Shown here piece after piece: positions 41,803-51,713 of a stretch of 64,000 nucleotides of DNA. This stretch comes from Protaetiibacter mangrovi (GTDB taxonomy: Bacteria; Actinomycetota; Actinomycetes; Actinomycetales; Microbacteriaceae), in NCBI RefSeq assembly GCF_024752305.1, contig NZ_JANTHX010000004.1, forward strand, positions 248,001 to 312,000, in the 5' to 3' direction. The position numbers and the translations under genes were made by a program. Below the pieces are notes generated by a model. That model was not told the origin of the DNA. It saw only the letters and a program-made list of their open reading frames with translations, and searched no databases. How positions within the stretch are numbered: position 1 is the stretch's first letter; every line of letters starts with the position of its first letter.

Positions 41803-43650
41803 ATGCTACGTCGACTGATCCGCCAAGAAGAGGGCTACGTGCTGCCCATGGTCATCGGCCTGGGACTCGTGCTGGTGCTCATCACGGCGGTCGCCCTCAC
41901 CTCGACCTCGAGCGGCACCGTCAAGGCCGACACCGAGACCGACTGGAACGCCGCGCTGTCCGCCGCCTACGCGGGCATCGAGGACTACTCCAGCCGGGTC
42001 GAGAACGACAGCTCGTACGTGAAGTACGGGAATCCCGCCTCCGCCTTCAGCGCGGGGAGCCCGGGGCTCAGCCTGCCGACCGGCACGAACGCCAACAACG
42101 CGTTCGCCGTGACCGCAGGCGGAGCATGGGCGACCGTGCCGGGATCCGACGGCAAGGCCCAGTTCCGCTACGAGGTCAACACCGCCAAGTACGCCTCGAC
42201 GGGCGTCATCCGGGTGCGCGCGACGGGCAAGGTGGGCGACCAGACCCGTTCGCTCATCGCCGACCTGCGCCAGGACGGCTTCAGCGACTTCGTGTACTTC
42301 ACGGACTTCGAGACGCAGGACCCGCTGATCACCTCGGGCAACGACCCCTACTGCGAGAACTACTGGTGGAACCGTCCGCCGCAGAAGACCTCGGGGGTCA
42401 CCGGCTACAGCTCGGGGTCGCCGAACTGCGGCGACATCCAGTTCGCCGCGAGCGACACCATCAACGGCAAGGTGCACAGCAACGACCGCATCCTGATGTG
42501 CGGCGCGACCTTCAACGGCGCTGTGACGACCGCGAGCACGACGAACCCGCTCTACGGCACCGGGTCGGGGTGCTCGGCGGCGACCTTCAACTCCGGCAAC
42601 CCGCAGAAGGTCGGCGCCATCACCATGCCCGACACCAATGCGGCCATGAAGACCGAGACCCGCAGCGATCTGCCGAGCCAGGTGCCCGACCCCGGGTGCC
42701 TGTACACGGGCCCGACCGTCGTCAAGTTCAACGGCGACGGCAACATGACGATCTGGTCGCCGTTCACCAAGAAGACCCAGACCACGGGGTCCAACACGGG
42801 CAGCACGCCGTCGAAGTGCGGCGCGGTCGGCACGAGCGGCAACGCGCTCGGCAGCACCTCGGGGGCCACGATCCCGGTGCTCGACCTGAACCTCATCTAC
42901 GTGCAGAACGTGCCCACCACCTCGTCGGATCCGAACTACACCTCGACCTCGACCACCTCGTTCGGCAACTACTACTGCAGCGGCAGCGGGTCGAGCCAGG
43001 GCTGGCGCATCGCGTCGAGCAGCAGCACGACGACGTACGCCCAGAAGTTCCCGGCCACGATCGGCTCGTACACCGAGAACATCCCCTCCAGCTCCACCTC
43101 GACGACCCCCGCGTACGGTTGCCGCAACGGCGACCTCTACATCAGCGGTCAGATCAAGGGGCGGATGACGGCGGCCGCCGAGAACTTCGTCTACATCACG
43201 GGCGACCTGACCTACAAGGACAACACGCAGGACCTGCTCGGCCTCGTCGGGCAGAACGCGGTGTGGGTGTGGAACCCGATGCGCACCGAGACCGTCAGCT
43301 GCGGCTGGTACTGCACGACGACCACCACGACGGCGATGCTCGGCACCAACCGCAACATCTACGCCTCGCTGCTCTCGGTCGCGCACACCATCCAGGTGCA
43401 GAACTACGCGCAGGGCTCCGACCGGGGCATCCTCAAGATCGTGGGGAGCATGGCGCAGAAGTTCCGTGGTCCGGTGGGTACCGGTGGCTCGAGCGGGGTC
43501 TCGACCGGTTACGCCAAGAGCTACAACTACGACCCCCGGCTCACCTACTCGGCACCGCCGAAGTACCTCGTGCCGACCTCGACCACCTACCAGGCGACCC
43601 AGGTCGCCGGCGCGCCGTCGGCGTTCGCCGCGAACGGAGCAGCGAATTGA
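41803..43650 (+). CDS. PilX-like minor pilin/adhesin, Ser/Thr-rich
   Basis: A 615-residue protein with a short basic leader and an EEG|YVLPMVIGLGLVLVLITAVAL transition like PilX-type N-termini (no Glu5). The ectodomain is long, rich in Ser, Thr, Gly and Asn, with several Cys (e.g. ENYWWNRPP, CGDIQFAASDTINGKVHSND, a TTTTTT run), plausible for a glycosylated adhesin with disulfides. It is encoded between the minor pilin and pilD, and its stop overlaps the pilD start by one base. The exact role is unknown; pilus-tip complex is the best guess. Confidence 0.75.
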   Translation: MLRRLIRQEEGYVLPMVIGLGLVLVLITAVALTSTSSGTVKADTETDWNAALSAAYAGIEDYSSRVENDSSYVKYGNPASAFSAGSPGLSLPTGTNANNAFAVTAGGAWATVPGSDGKAQFRYEVNTAKYASTGVIRVRATGKVGDQTRSLIADLRQDGFSDFVYFTDFETQDPLITSGNDPYCENYWWNRPPQKTSGVTGYSSGSPNCGDIQFAASDTINGKVHSNDRILMCGATFNGAVTTASTTNPLYGTGSGCSAATFNSGNPQKVGAITMPDTNAAMKTETRSDLPSQVPDPGCLYTGPTVVKFNGDGNMTIWSPFTKKTQTTGSNTGSTPSKCGAVGTSGNALGSTSGATIPVLDLNLIYVQNVPTTSSDPNYTSTSTTSFGNYYCSGSGSSQGWRIASSSSTTTYAQKFPATIGSYTENIPSSSTSTTPAYGCRNGDLYISGQIKGRMTAAAENFVYITGDLTYKDNTQDLLGLVGQNAVWVWNPMRTETVSCGWYCTTTTTTAMLGTNRNIYASLLSVAHTIQVQNYAQGSDRGILKIVGSMAQKFRGPVGTGGSSGVSTGYAKSYNYDPRLTYSAPPKYLVPTSTTYQATQVAGAPSAFAANGAAN

Positions 43651-44474
43651 TGCCGCTGCTCGCGACCGTCGCGGGGGTGACGGGCCTGTCGATCGGCTCG
43701 TTCCTCAACGTGGTCGTGTGGCGCGTGCCGCGCGGCGTCTCCATCGTGCGGCCGGCGTCCGCCTGCCCGGGGTGCGGCGCCGAGATCCGTGCCCGCGACA
43801 ACGTGCCGGTGCTGTCCTGGCTGATGCTCGGCCGCCGCTGCCGCGACTGCCGGACCCCGATCTCGGCGCGCTACCCGATGGTGGAGGCCCTCACGGCGCT
43901 CGCCTTCGTGCTCGTGGCGCTGTTCTTCGCTCCGGCGATCGTGCAGGCCGAGACGGCGGCCGGGGTGGTCGGCGCCAGCCTCGAACTCGTGGCGTTCCTC
44001 GTGCTCGCCGCCGTCAGCATCGCCCTCTCGGCGATCGACGTCGAGCTGCGGCGGCTGCCCAACTCGATCGTGCTGACCGCGTTCATCGCGGGCGTCGTGC
44101 TGCTGGTGCCCGCGGTCATCCTGCTCGGTCGACCCGAACTGCTGATCTCCGCCGTCGTCGGCGGAGCCGGATCCTTCGCCTTCTACCTGCTGCTGGCCCT
44201 CATCGGCCGCGGCGGCATGGGGATGGGCGATGTCAAGCTCGCGGGCGTGCTCGGCTTCTACCTCGGTGCGCTCGGGTGGGCGCAACTCGCGGTCGGAGTC
44301 GGTGCGGCGTTCGCAGTGGGTGCGATCGCGGGGGCGATCACGCTCATCGTGCGGCGGTCCCTCGCGGACCGATCGCTGCCGTTCGGACCCTGGATGTTCC
44401 TCGGGGCCTGGATCGGCATCGTCGGCGGCGAGTCGATCGCCGCCGCATATCTCCGTTTCGTCGGCCTCGGCTGA
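43650..44474 (+). CDS. pilD: Prepilin peptidase PilD
   Basis: A 274-residue integral membrane aspartyl protease that cleaves prepilin leaders and N-methylates the new N-terminus. The N-terminal cytoplasmic domain has the paired cysteines CPGC and CRDC (A24 family methylase part). The catalytic aspartates lie in SAIDVELRRLPN and GMGMGDVKLAG. About eight hydrophobic helices. The ATG at 43650 overlaps the preceding stop by one base. Confidence 0.96.
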   Translation: MPLLATVAGVTGLSIGSFLNVVVWRVPRGVSIVRPASACPGCGAEIRARDNVPVLSWLMLGRRCRDCRTPISARYPMVEALTALAFVLVALFFAPAIVQAETAAGVVGASLELVAFLVLAAVSIALSAIDVELRRLPNSIVLTAFIAGVVLLVPAVILLGRPELLISAVVGGAGSFAFYLLLALIGRGGMGMGDVKLAGVLGFYLGALGWAQLAVGVGAAFAVGAIAGAITLIVRRSLADRSLPFGPWMFLGAWIGIVGGESIAAAYLRFVGLG

Positions 44475-44505
44475 CGACGGGGGCAAACGGGAGAAGGAGA
44501 AAGTC

Positions 44506-45555
44506 ATGGCATCGACCATCGTTGGTCTCGACTTCGGTCGGGGGGTGATCAGAGCCGCAGAGGTATCCGGCGCGGCCTCGGCGAGGCCCACCCTGGTGAG
44601 GTACCACCAGATCGCGGTTCCGACCACGGCCGTCAATCGCGGCGAGGTGACCGATCAGGAAACCGTCGTGGGGGCGCTCAAGCAGCTCTGGGCACAGGGC
44701 GGGTTCAAGACCCGCAAGGTGATCGTCGGCGTCGGCAACGCCCGGGTGCTCGTGCGCGAGCTCTCGGTGCCGCGGATGCCGATGAACCGCATCCGCGAGA
44801 CCCTGCCCTTCCAGGTGCAGGACGTGCTGCCGGTGCCGGTGGCCGAGGCTCTGCTCGACTTCTATCCGATCGCCGAAGCGGACGAGGACGGCAAGCCCGT
44901 CATCCAGGGTCTGCTCGTCGCGGCGGTGAAGGAGAGCGTGCTGGGCATCGTGGAAGCGGTCGAGAAGGCCAAGCTCGTGCCCGTCGACGTCGACCTGATC
45001 CCCTTCGCGCTCAGCCGCTCGCTGCTCACCGGGCCGATGGCCCAGGGCTCGGTGGCGCTCGTGCACATCGGGGCGGAGACCACGATGGTCACGGTCGCCG
45101 TGAACGGCGTGCCGCACTTCGTGCGCATCGTGCAGAACGGCAGCGACGACATCAACCGCGCGCTCGTCTCGCGCCTCGGCATGGACGAGTACCAGGCGGA
45201 GCAGATCAAGCGCCGCTTCGGTCTCGCCACCCAGGGTGCCGGCCCCGAGCTGCGTCCGGCGTTCGAGGTGATCTACGAAGCCACCGGCGACCTCGTCGTG
45301 TCGATCCGCAACACGCTGAGCTTCTACCTTTCGAGCCGACCCGGCTCGACGGTGGAGCGCGTCGTGCTGTCGGGCGGCGGCGCAGAGCTGAACGGCTTCG
45401 CCACGGCGCTCGCGGATGCGACGCGTCTTCCGGTGCGCGCGCCGGCCCCGGTCGACCGCCTCGCCGTCGCGCGCTCGGTCGACACCGGTCAGATGTCCGC
45501 CGGAATCGCCGGGGTGCCCGTCGCCGCCGGCCTGACCCTCGGGAGCAAGGCATGA
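44506..45555 (+). CDS. pilM: Type IV pilus actin-like protein PilM
   Basis: A 349-residue cytoplasmic ATPase-fold protein: the N-terminal phosphate-1-like strand IVGLDFGRGVIRAAEV, then VALVHIGAETTMVTVAVNGV, and the C-terminal RVVLSGGGAELNGFATALAD (adenosine motif) are typical of PilM/FtsA-like proteins. PilM binds the cytoplasmic tail of PilN and links the assembly platform. The ATG at 44506 has GAGAAGGAGAA upstream. Overlaps pilN by 4 bp. Confidence 0.94.
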   Translation: MASTIVGLDFGRGVIRAAEVSGAASARPTLVRYHQIAVPTTAVNRGEVTDQETVVGALKQLWAQGGFKTRKVIVGVGNARVLVRELSVPRMPMNRIRETLPFQVQDVLPVPVAEALLDFYPIAEADEDGKPVIQGLLVAAVKESVLGIVEAVEKAKLVPVDVDLIPFALSRSLLTGPMAQGSVALVHIGAETTMVTVAVNGVPHFVRIVQNGSDDINRALVSRLGMDEYQAEQIKRRFGLATQGAGPELRPAFEVIYEATGDLVVSIRNTLSFYLSSRPGSTVERVVLSGGGAELNGFATALADATRLPVRAPAPVDRLAVARSVDTGQMSAGIAGVPVAAGLTLGSKA

Positions 45556-46268
45556 CCGCCACCGTCACGGCGCCTCCGCGCACCGCGGGCGCCGCCGCAG
45601 GCCGCAAGGCAGTGCCCCTCGGCGCGGCACCCCGCGTCTCGCTCATGCCGCCGGAGCTCGGCGAGCGCAACCGCCAGCTCGGCGTGCAGCGCGGCCTTCG
45701 GCTCCTCATGTTCGCCGTCGTGGTGCTCACCATCGCCGCCGTCGGCGGCGCCTGGTACCTGGCGTTCAGCGCGACGCTCGCCGCGCAGGCCGAGCAGGCG
45801 CGGACCACCGATCTGCTCGCCGAGCAGGCGAAGTACGCCGACGTGCAGTACGCGATCACCCAGGTCGAGGTCGGCGACGCCGCCCTCAAGGTGGGTGGAT
45901 CGACCGAGATCGACTGGCAGGACTACCTCGGCCGGGTGCAGGCGTCGCTCCCCGCGGGCGTCGCGCTCGACAGCTTCACCGTCGACGCGTCCACGGTGAC
46001 GGAGCAGTACCCGCAGTCGTCGACACCGCTGCAGGGCGCGCGGATCGCGACGCTGCAGTTCTCGGCGATCAGCCCGAGCCTCCCGGAGATCCCGGACTGG
46101 CTCAACCGGCTGAAGGAGCTCCCGGGCTACGTCGACGCGACGCCGGGAAGCGTCTCGCGGAGCGACGACGGCAGCTACACGGCGAGCATCGAGATGCACA
46201 TCGACTCGCAGGCGTACAGCAACCGGCTCACCGCGGAGGACGCCACGACCGAGGGGACGGGACAGTGA
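45552..46268 (+). CDS. pilN: Type IV pilus alignment protein PilN
   Basis: A 238-residue bitopic membrane protein. The cytoplasmic N-terminus contains RVSLMPPELGERNRQ, which resembles the PilM-binding INLLP motif. One transmembrane helix is at about 51-75, followed by a coiled coil and a ferredoxin-like periplasmic domain. Partner of PilM and PilO; 4-bp overlaps with both neighbours. Confidence 0.88.
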   Translation: MTATVTAPPRTAGAAAGRKAVPLGAAPRVSLMPPELGERNRQLGVQRGLRLLMFAVVVLTIAAVGGAWYLAFSATLAAQAEQARTTDLLAEQAKYADVQYAITQVEVGDAALKVGGSTEIDWQDYLGRVQASLPAGVALDSFTVDASTVTEQYPQSSTPLQGARIATLQFSAISPSLPEIPDWLNRLKELPGYVDATPGSVSRSDDGSYTASIEMHIDSQAYSNRLTAEDATTEGTGQ

Positions 46269-46927
46269 AGCTCAGCACCCAGGTCTGGGGACTCATCACC
46301 TTCGTGGTCGTCGTCGGCGTGCTCGCGGCCGGCTGGTTCCTCGGCGTGTCGCCCCAGCTCTCCGCGCAGGCCCTGGCCGACGGCCAGCGGAAGGCGGCGA
46401 TCGCTCAGAACACGTCGATCCAGACCGCCATCGACGACCTGAAGAAGGAGGAGGCCAACCTCCCCGAGTATCAGGCGCGGGCGGCGGAGATCGAGAAGGT
46501 CATCCCGAGCGGGCTCGAGAGCGCCGCGTTCATCACGACGCTCAACAACCTCGCCACCGCCACGGCGGTCACCATCGAGCAGATCTCGATCGGCGAGGTC
46601 GTGAAGTACGCGCCGCCGACCGGAGACGAGAACCCCGACGGGGCTCCGAAGCCCGTCACGGACAGCCGCATCTCGGGAGACAACTTCCTCCTGGTGCCGG
46701 TCACCCTCTCGGTGAGCGGCGGCTGGAACGAGGTGCTCGCCTTCACCCACGGGGTGCAGACCGGCGACCGCCTGATGCTCGTGACCAAGGTGACCACCTC
46801 GGGCGACGGCACGACCTTCACCACCACGCTCAACGGCACGATGTACGTGCTGCTCCGGCAGGCGCCCCCGGCGTCCGCGTCCGCCGACTCGACGGACGCG
46901 GCGACCGACACGGCCGCCGCCGGATAA
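46265..46927 (+). CDS. pilO: Type IV pilus alignment protein PilO
   Basis: A 220-residue bitopic protein: an N-terminal transmembrane helix (VWGLITFVVVVGVLAAGWFLG), a coiled coil about 35-80 (AIAQNTSIQTAIDDLKKEEA), and a globular domain with LSVSGGWNEVLAFTHGVQTGDR typical of PilO. It forms the PilN/PilO heterodimer. No PilP or PilQ follows, as expected without an outer membrane. Ends in an Ala/Asp-rich tail, then a strong hairpin. Confidence 0.9.
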   Translation: MKLSTQVWGLITFVVVVGVLAAGWFLGVSPQLSAQALADGQRKAAIAQNTSIQTAIDDLKKEEANLPEYQARAAEIEKVIPSGLESAAFITTLNNLATATAVTIEQISIGEVVKYAPPTGDENPDGAPKPVTDSRISGDNFLLVPVTLSVSGGWNEVLAFTHGVQTGDRLMLVTKVTTSGDGTTFTTTLNGTMYVLLRQAPPASASADSTDAATDTAAAG

Positions 46928-46934
46928 CCCGACC

Positions 46935-46970
46935 GCCGGCGGCCGCGCCCCTCCCGTCGCGGCCGCCGGC
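46935..46970 (+). terminator. Terminator after pilO
   Basis: A perfect 13-bp stem GCCGGCGGCCGCG / CGCGGCCGCCGGC with a 10-nt loop, followed by ACCTTCTTC. It lies only 13 bp before the next ATG, so some readthrough into the ligase-like gene is possible. Confidence 0.75.
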
Positions 46971-46983
46971 ACCTTCTTCGCAG

Positions 46984-48387
46984 ATGAACGTACGCATCCT
47001 GCGCGTCGTCGAGATCGGCGCGCTGCTGCTCGCCCTGCTCGGCGTCGCGCTCGTCGCGCGGAACAGCGCCGGACTCGCCGGCCCCTGGTTGCTCGTCGCC
47101 CTGCTCGCGACGGTCCCGCTCTACGTGGCGGGCCGCGGTTGGCGGCTGCCGTGGTGGCTGCATGCCGTCGCCGCCGCCCTGCCCGCCTCGCTCGTGCTGG
47201 TCGCGCTCGCGCACGGGCACGGCGACGGGGCCGCGCGGGCGACCCGCTACGGCTACGGCGCCCTGCTGGCGCTCGCGGTCATCGGATGGGCGCGCACTCC
47301 GCGTCGAAGGCTGGCGGCCGGCCTCGGCGTCGTGGCGCTGACCGCCGATCAGTACGTCACCGCCTGGTTCCCGTGGTGGGGCGGGCAGGATCCCACCAAG
47401 CTCATGTGGGGCTCCTTCTACTGGCACAACCAGTTCGCCATCTACCTGGTGATCGGGGCCGCGGTCGCGGCCGTGCTCGCGGTCGCCGGCAGACGGGTCT
47501 TCGCACTGCTCGGCTTCCTCGTGACCTTCCTCGCCGGGGCGGGCGTGGTCGCATCCGGATCCCGTGCCTCCTTCGCGCTGTTCGCGCTCGTGCTGCTGCT
47601 GGCGGCGCTCGTCGGCGTCGCCGCGAACCGCTGGGGCGGGCTCCTCCGGGGGCTCGCGCTCCCCGTCGGGGTCGCGCTCACCGCGATGTTCATGACGAGC
47701 GCCGTGTTCTTCCCGGATCCCGGTGCCGCCTCCGGCGACGAGTACTCGGGCGTCGACCGTCTCGGGAACGGCGTCTCGGCGGAGAGCTCGATCTCCGATC
47801 GGCTCACCTGGTGGGGTGACGCGCTGCGGCTCGGAGCGAGCTCCCCCCTGGTCGGGGTGGGTCTTCAGGCGTTCGGGCGCGCGCTGCAGTGCGAGCGCGA
47901 CGTCACCCTCGCCTCGCACCCGCACAACGAGTACCTGCTCGCCTGGGCGGAGGGCGGCGCGCTGGCCGCGGTGCCGTTGCTCGCGATGCTCGTCGGGGTG
48001 GTCTGGCTCGTGGTCCGGTCGATGCGCCGACCGCGGGGGATCGATGTCGAGCGCCGCGTGCCGTGGGTGCCGAGCGGTGCGGAGCTGCGTGCGGATCCCG
48101 TGCGCTGGGGTGCGCTCATCGGACTCGTCGTGGCGGCCGGGCACGCCGCCTTCGACTTCGACTGGGCCTACCCGGCGCTCCTCGCGATGGCCGGGCTCGT
48201 CGGCGGCATCGCGGCCGCACCGGTGTTCGCGAGCGGCCCCGCATCGAGCCCGGTCCGCCGCGTCGTCAACCTGGTCCTCGTCGCCCTGCTGCTCGCGGCC
48301 GCCGTCACCGGCTACCTCGTCGACCCGCTGCCGAACGAGGTCCTGCGGCCGCTCATCCCCGGCATGTACACCTGCCCCACGGGCTGA
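46984..48387 (+). CDS. O-antigen ligase/polymerase family membrane protein (possible pilin glycosyltransferase)
   Basis: A 467-residue polytopic protein with about 11-12 helices. A large external loop carries SVFFPDPG-like and SISDRLTWWGDALRLG segments and the late motif ASHPHNEYLLAWAEGGALA, characteristic of the Wzy_C/WaaL family (O-antigen ligases, TfpO/PglL pilin oligosaccharyltransferases). Following a type IV pilus operon with Ser/Thr-rich minor pilins, transfer of a lipid-linked glycan to pilin is an attractive role. No biochemical evidence is visible; a capsule or teichuronic polymerase is the alternative. Confidence 0.8.
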   Translation: MNVRILRVVEIGALLLALLGVALVARNSAGLAGPWLLVALLATVPLYVAGRGWRLPWWLHAVAAALPASLVLVALAHGHGDGAARATRYGYGALLALAVIGWARTPRRRLAAGLGVVALTADQYVTAWFPWWGGQDPTKLMWGSFYWHNQFAIYLVIGAAVAAVLAVAGRRVFALLGFLVTFLAGAGVVASGSRASFALFALVLLLAALVGVAANRWGGLLRGLALPVGVALTAMFMTSAVFFPDPGAASGDEYSGVDRLGNGVSAESSISDRLTWWGDALRLGASSPLVGVGLQAFGRALQCERDVTLASHPHNEYLLAWAEGGALAAVPLLAMLVGVVWLVVRSMRRPRGIDVERRVPWVPSGAELRADPVRWGALIGLVVAAGHAAFDFDWAYPALLAMAGLVGGIAAAPVFASGPASSPVRRVVNLVLVALLLAAAVTGYLVDPLPNEVLRPLIPGMYTCPTG

Positions 48388-48397
48388 CGCCCTCACA

Positions 48398-48426
48398 TTG
48401 CGGCAGATTACGTGCGCGGGTACACT
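48398..48426 (+). promoter_or_regulatory. str operon promoter
   Basis: -35 TTGCGG (48398-48403), 17-bp spacer, -10 TACACT (48421-48426). The leader of about 225 nt (to 48658) is GC-rich, contains several possible stems, and has no supported ORF. It shares the start TTGCRGCARAT with the promoter at 63919. Confidence 0.75.
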
Positions 48427-48658
48427 TGACCGCGTGTGTGCATTCGCGCACGTCTCCCATGCCCTGAGAACCGCTCCCGTGGAGCGGGCCGCAGCATGGA
48501 GGCGGGGCGGACGCCCCACTGGGCCAGGCCCCGGCACCCGCCGCGGCTGACCCCCACGGCATACCCGTCCGCAGTCCTGCCGGGGTTCCCCGGAAGGGGA
48601 CGGGTACCGATGGATCCACCATCAAGCTGTCACCGTGCAGCGCGAGCAAGGAGCACTT

Positions 48659-49027
48659 TTGCCCACCATTCAGCAGCTGGTCCGCAAGGGCCGCACGCCG
48701 AAGGTCACCAAGACCAAGGCACCGGCCCTCAAGGCCAACCCGCAGCAGCGCGGCGTGTGCACCCGTGTGTACACGACCACCCCGAAGAAGCCGAACTCGG
48801 CCCTCCGCAAGGTCGCCCGTGTGAAGCTCTCCAACGGCACCGAGGTCACCGCCTACATCCCCGGCGAGGGCCACAACCTGCAGGAGCACTCGATGGTGCT
48901 CGTGCGCGGTGGTCGTGTGAAGGACCTCCCCGGCGTGCGCTACAAGATCGTCCGCGGCGCCCTGGACACTCAGGCCGTCAAGAACCGCAAGCAGGCCCGT
49001 AGCCGCTACGGCGCGAAGAAGGGTTAA
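48659..49027 (+). CDS. rpsL: Ribosomal protein uS12
   Basis: 122 residues, the full uS12 of the decoding centre: [34 protein letters not shown] (Lys43 wild type), and [17 protein letters not shown] (Lys88 wild type), so streptomycin-sensitive in sequence. Start TTG with AAGGAG 5 nt upstream; the longer frame from 48635 precedes the ribosome site. First gene of the str operon. Confidence 0.98.
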   Translation: MPTIQQLVRKGRTPKVTKTKAPALKANPQQRGVCTRVYTTTPKKPNSALRKVARVKLSNGTEVTAYIPGEGHNLQEHSMVLVRGGRVKDLPGVRYKIVRGALDTQAVKNRKQARSRYGAKKG

Positions 49028-49032
49028 GGAAC

Positions 49033-49503
49033 ATGCCTCGCAAGGGACCCGCCCCGAAGCGCCCCGTTGTGGCCGACCCGGTCTACAACGCGCAGATCGT
49101 CAGCCAGCTCGTCAACAAGATCCTCCTCGACGGCAAGAAGGACCTCGCCCAGCGCATCGTCTACGGCGCGCTCGACGGCGTGGCCACCAAGTCGGGCCAG
49201 GACGCGGTCGTCGTGCTCAAGAAGGCGCTCGACAACGTGCGCCCCACCCTCGAGGTCAAGAGCCGCCGCGTCGGCGGCTCGACCTACCAGGTGCCCGTCG
49301 AGGTCAAGCCGCACCGTGCGAACACCCTCGCGCTGCGCTGGCTCGTCAGCTACTCGAAGTCGCGTCGTGAGAAGACCATGACCGAGCGTCTGCAGAACGA
49401 GATCCTCGACGCCTCGAACGGCCTGGGTGCCGCGGTCAAGCGCCGCGAGGACACCCACAAGATGGCCGAGTCGAACAAGGCTTTCGCGCACTACCGCTGG
49501 TAA
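49033..49503 (+). CDS. rpsG: Ribosomal protein uS7
   Basis: 156 residues, complete uS7 ([56 protein letters not shown] end). It binds the 16S 3' domain and nucleates the small-subunit head. Begins 5 bp after rpsL. Confidence 0.99.
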   Translation: MPRKGPAPKRPVVADPVYNAQIVSQLVNKILLDGKKDLAQRIVYGALDGVATKSGQDAVVVLKKALDNVRPTLEVKSRRVGGSTYQVPVEVKPHRANTLALRWLVSYSKSRREKTMTERLQNEILDASNGLGAAVKRREDTHKMAESNKAFAHYRW

Positions 49504-49514
49504 ACCTCCCGGAC

Positions 49515-49552
49515 ATCCGGATGCCGTAGCCTCCCGGCCGCGGCATCCGGAT
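49515..49552. repeat. Inverted repeat between rpsG and fusA
   Basis: A perfect 12-bp pair ATCCGGATGCCG / CGGCATCCGGAT with a 14-nt loop. Each arm contains the GGATGC word over-represented in this window. It may lower readthrough between ribosomal protein and elongation factor genes. Confidence 0.6.
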
Positions 49553-49587
49553 CCCCGGATCACACTCCCCGAAAGAAGGAACACCCC

Positions 49588-51702
49588 GTGGCACAAGACG
49601 TGCTCACCGACCTCACGAAGGTCCGCAACATCGGCATCATGGCCCACATCGACGCCGGCAAGACGACGACGACCGAGCGCATCCTCTTCTACACGGGCGT
49701 GAACCACAAGATCGGCGAGACGCACGACGGCGCCTCGACGACCGACTGGATGGAGCAGGAGAAGGAGCGCGGCATCACGATCACGTCGGCCGCCGTCACC
49801 TGCTTCTGGAACAAGAACCAGATCAACATCATCGACACCCCCGGTCACGTGGACTTCACCGTCGAGGTGGAGCGCTCGCTGCGCATCCTCGACGGCGCGG
49901 TCGCCGTGTTCGACGGCAAGGAGGGCGTGGAGCCCCAGTCCGAGACCGTGTGGCGTCAGGCCGACAAGTACAACGTGCCGCGTATCTGCTTCGTCAACAA
50001 GATGGACAAGCTCGGCGCCGACTTCTACTTCACGGTCGACACGATCATCAGCCGCCTGGGTGCCAAGCCGCTCGTGCTGCAGCTCCCGATCGGCGCGGAG
50101 TCCGACTTCGTCGGCGTCGTCGACCTGATCGAGATGCGCGCCCTCGTGTGGCCCGGCGACGCCAAGGGCGACGTGACCATGGGCGCCAAGTACGAGGTGC
50201 AGGAGATCCCCGCCGACCTCCAGGCCAAGGCCGAGGAGTACCGCGCGATCCTGCTCGAGACCGTCGCCGAGACCGACGACGCGCTGCTCGAGAAGTTCTT
50301 CGGCGGCGAGGAGCTCACGGTCGCCGAGATCAAGGGCGCGATCCGCAAGCTCACCATCGCGAGCGAGATCTACCCGGTGCTCTGCGGTTCGGCGTTCAAG
50401 AACCGCGGCGTGCAGCCGATGCTCGACGCGGTCATCGACTACCTGCCGTCGCCGCTCGACGTGCCGCCGGTGCAGGGCCACGACGTCAAGGACGCCGAGC
50501 TCGTGCTCGAGCGCCACGCCGACGCCACCGAGCCGTTCTCGGCGCTCGTGTCGAAGATCGCGGTGCACCCGTTCTTCGGTCGTCTCACCTACATCCGCGT
50601 CTACTCGGGTGCGCTCGAGTCGGGCGCCGCGGTGATCAACTCGACCAAGGGCAAGAAGGAGCGCATCGGGAAGATCTTCCAGATGCACGCCAACAAGGAG
50701 ATCCCGGTCCCCTCGGTGACCGCCGGCCACATCTACGCGGTCATCGGCCTCAAGGACACCACCACCGGTGACACCCTGAGCGACGCGGCGCACCCGATCA
50801 TCCTCGAGTCGATGACGTTCCCCGAGCCCGTCATCGAGGTCGCGATCGAGCCGAAGACCAAGGCCGACCAGGAGAAGCTGGGCACCGCGATCCAGAAGCT
50901 CGCCGAAGAGGACCCGACGTTCCGCACCGAGCAGAACCAGGAGACCGGTCAGACGGTCATCAAGGGCATGGGCGAGCTGCACCTCGACATCCTCGTGGAC
51001 CGCATGAAGCGCGAGTTCAACGTCGAGGCGAACGTCGGCAAGCCGCAGGTGGCCTACCGCGAGACCATCCGCAAGACCATCGAGAAGTACGACTACACCC
51101 ACAAGAAGCAGACCGGTGGTTCCGGTCAGTTCGCGAAGGTGCAGATCTCGCTCGAGCCGCTCGAGGTGACCCCGGAGACCTCGTACGAGTTCGTGAACGC
51201 CGTCACCGGCGGTCGCGTGCCCCGCGAGTACATCCCCTCGGTCGACGCGGGCATCCAGGACGCGATGCAGGTCGGCGTGCTCGCCGGCTTCCCGACGGTG
51301 GGTGTCAAGGCGACGCTCGTCGACGGCGCCTCGCACGACGTCGACTCCTCGGAGATGGCGTTCAAGATCGCCGGATCGATGGCCTACAAGGAGGCCGCGC
51401 GCAAGGCGAGCCCCGTTCTGCTCGAGCCGCTGATGGCGGTCGAGGTGCGTACGCCCGAGGAGTACATGGGCGACGTCATCGGCGACATCAACTCGCGGCG
51501 CGGACAGATCCAGGCGATGGAGGACGCGACCGGGGTGAAGGTCATCCGTGCCCTGGTGCCGCTGTCGGAGATGTTCGGCTACGTCGGCGACCTGCGGTCG
51601 AAGACCTCGGGCCGTGCGGTCTACTCCATGCAGTTCGACTCCTACGCCGAGGTCCCCAAGGCCGTGGCCGACGAGATCGTCCAGAAGAGCAAGGGCGAGT
51701 AG
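49588..51702 (+). CDS. fusA: Elongation factor G
   Basis: 704 residues, GTG start. The G domain has [10 protein letters not shown], the switch region [20 protein letters not shown] and NKMD. The late domains IV-V include [10 protein letters not shown] and [20 protein letters not shown]. Translocase of the ribosome; usual length and order in the str operon. Confidence 0.99.
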   Translation: MAQDVLTDLTKVRNIGIMAHIDAGKTTTTERILFYTGVNHKIGETHDGASTTDWMEQEKERGITITSAAVTCFWNKNQINIIDTPGHVDFTVEVERSLRILDGAVAVFDGKEGVEPQSETVWRQADKYNVPRICFVNKMDKLGADFYFTVDTIISRLGAKPLVLQLPIGAESDFVGVVDLIEMRALVWPGDAKGDVTMGAKYEVQEIPADLQAKAEEYRAILLETVAETDDALLEKFFGGEELTVAEIKGAIRKLTIASEIYPVLCGSAFKNRGVQPMLDAVIDYLPSPLDVPPVQGHDVKDAELVLERHADATEPFSALVSKIAVHPFFGRLTYIRVYSGALESGAAVINSTKGKKERIGKIFQMHANKEIPVPSVTAGHIYAVIGLKDTTTGDTLSDAAHPIILESMTFPEPVIEVAIEPKTKADQEKLGTAIQKLAEEDPTFRTEQNQETGQTVIKGMGELHLDILVDRMKREFNVEANVGKPQVAYRETIRKTIEKYDYTHKKQTGGSGQFAKVQISLEPLEVTPETSYEFVNAVTGGRVPREYIPSVDAGIQDAMQVGVLAGFPTVGVKATLVDGASHDVDSSEMAFKIAGSMAYKEAARKASPVLLEPLMAVEVRTPEEYMGDVIGDINSRRGQIQAMEDATGVKVIRALVPLSEMFGYVGDLRSKTSGRAVYSMQFDSYAEVPKAVADEIVQKSKGE

Positions 51703-51713
51703 CCTCGCCCGTC

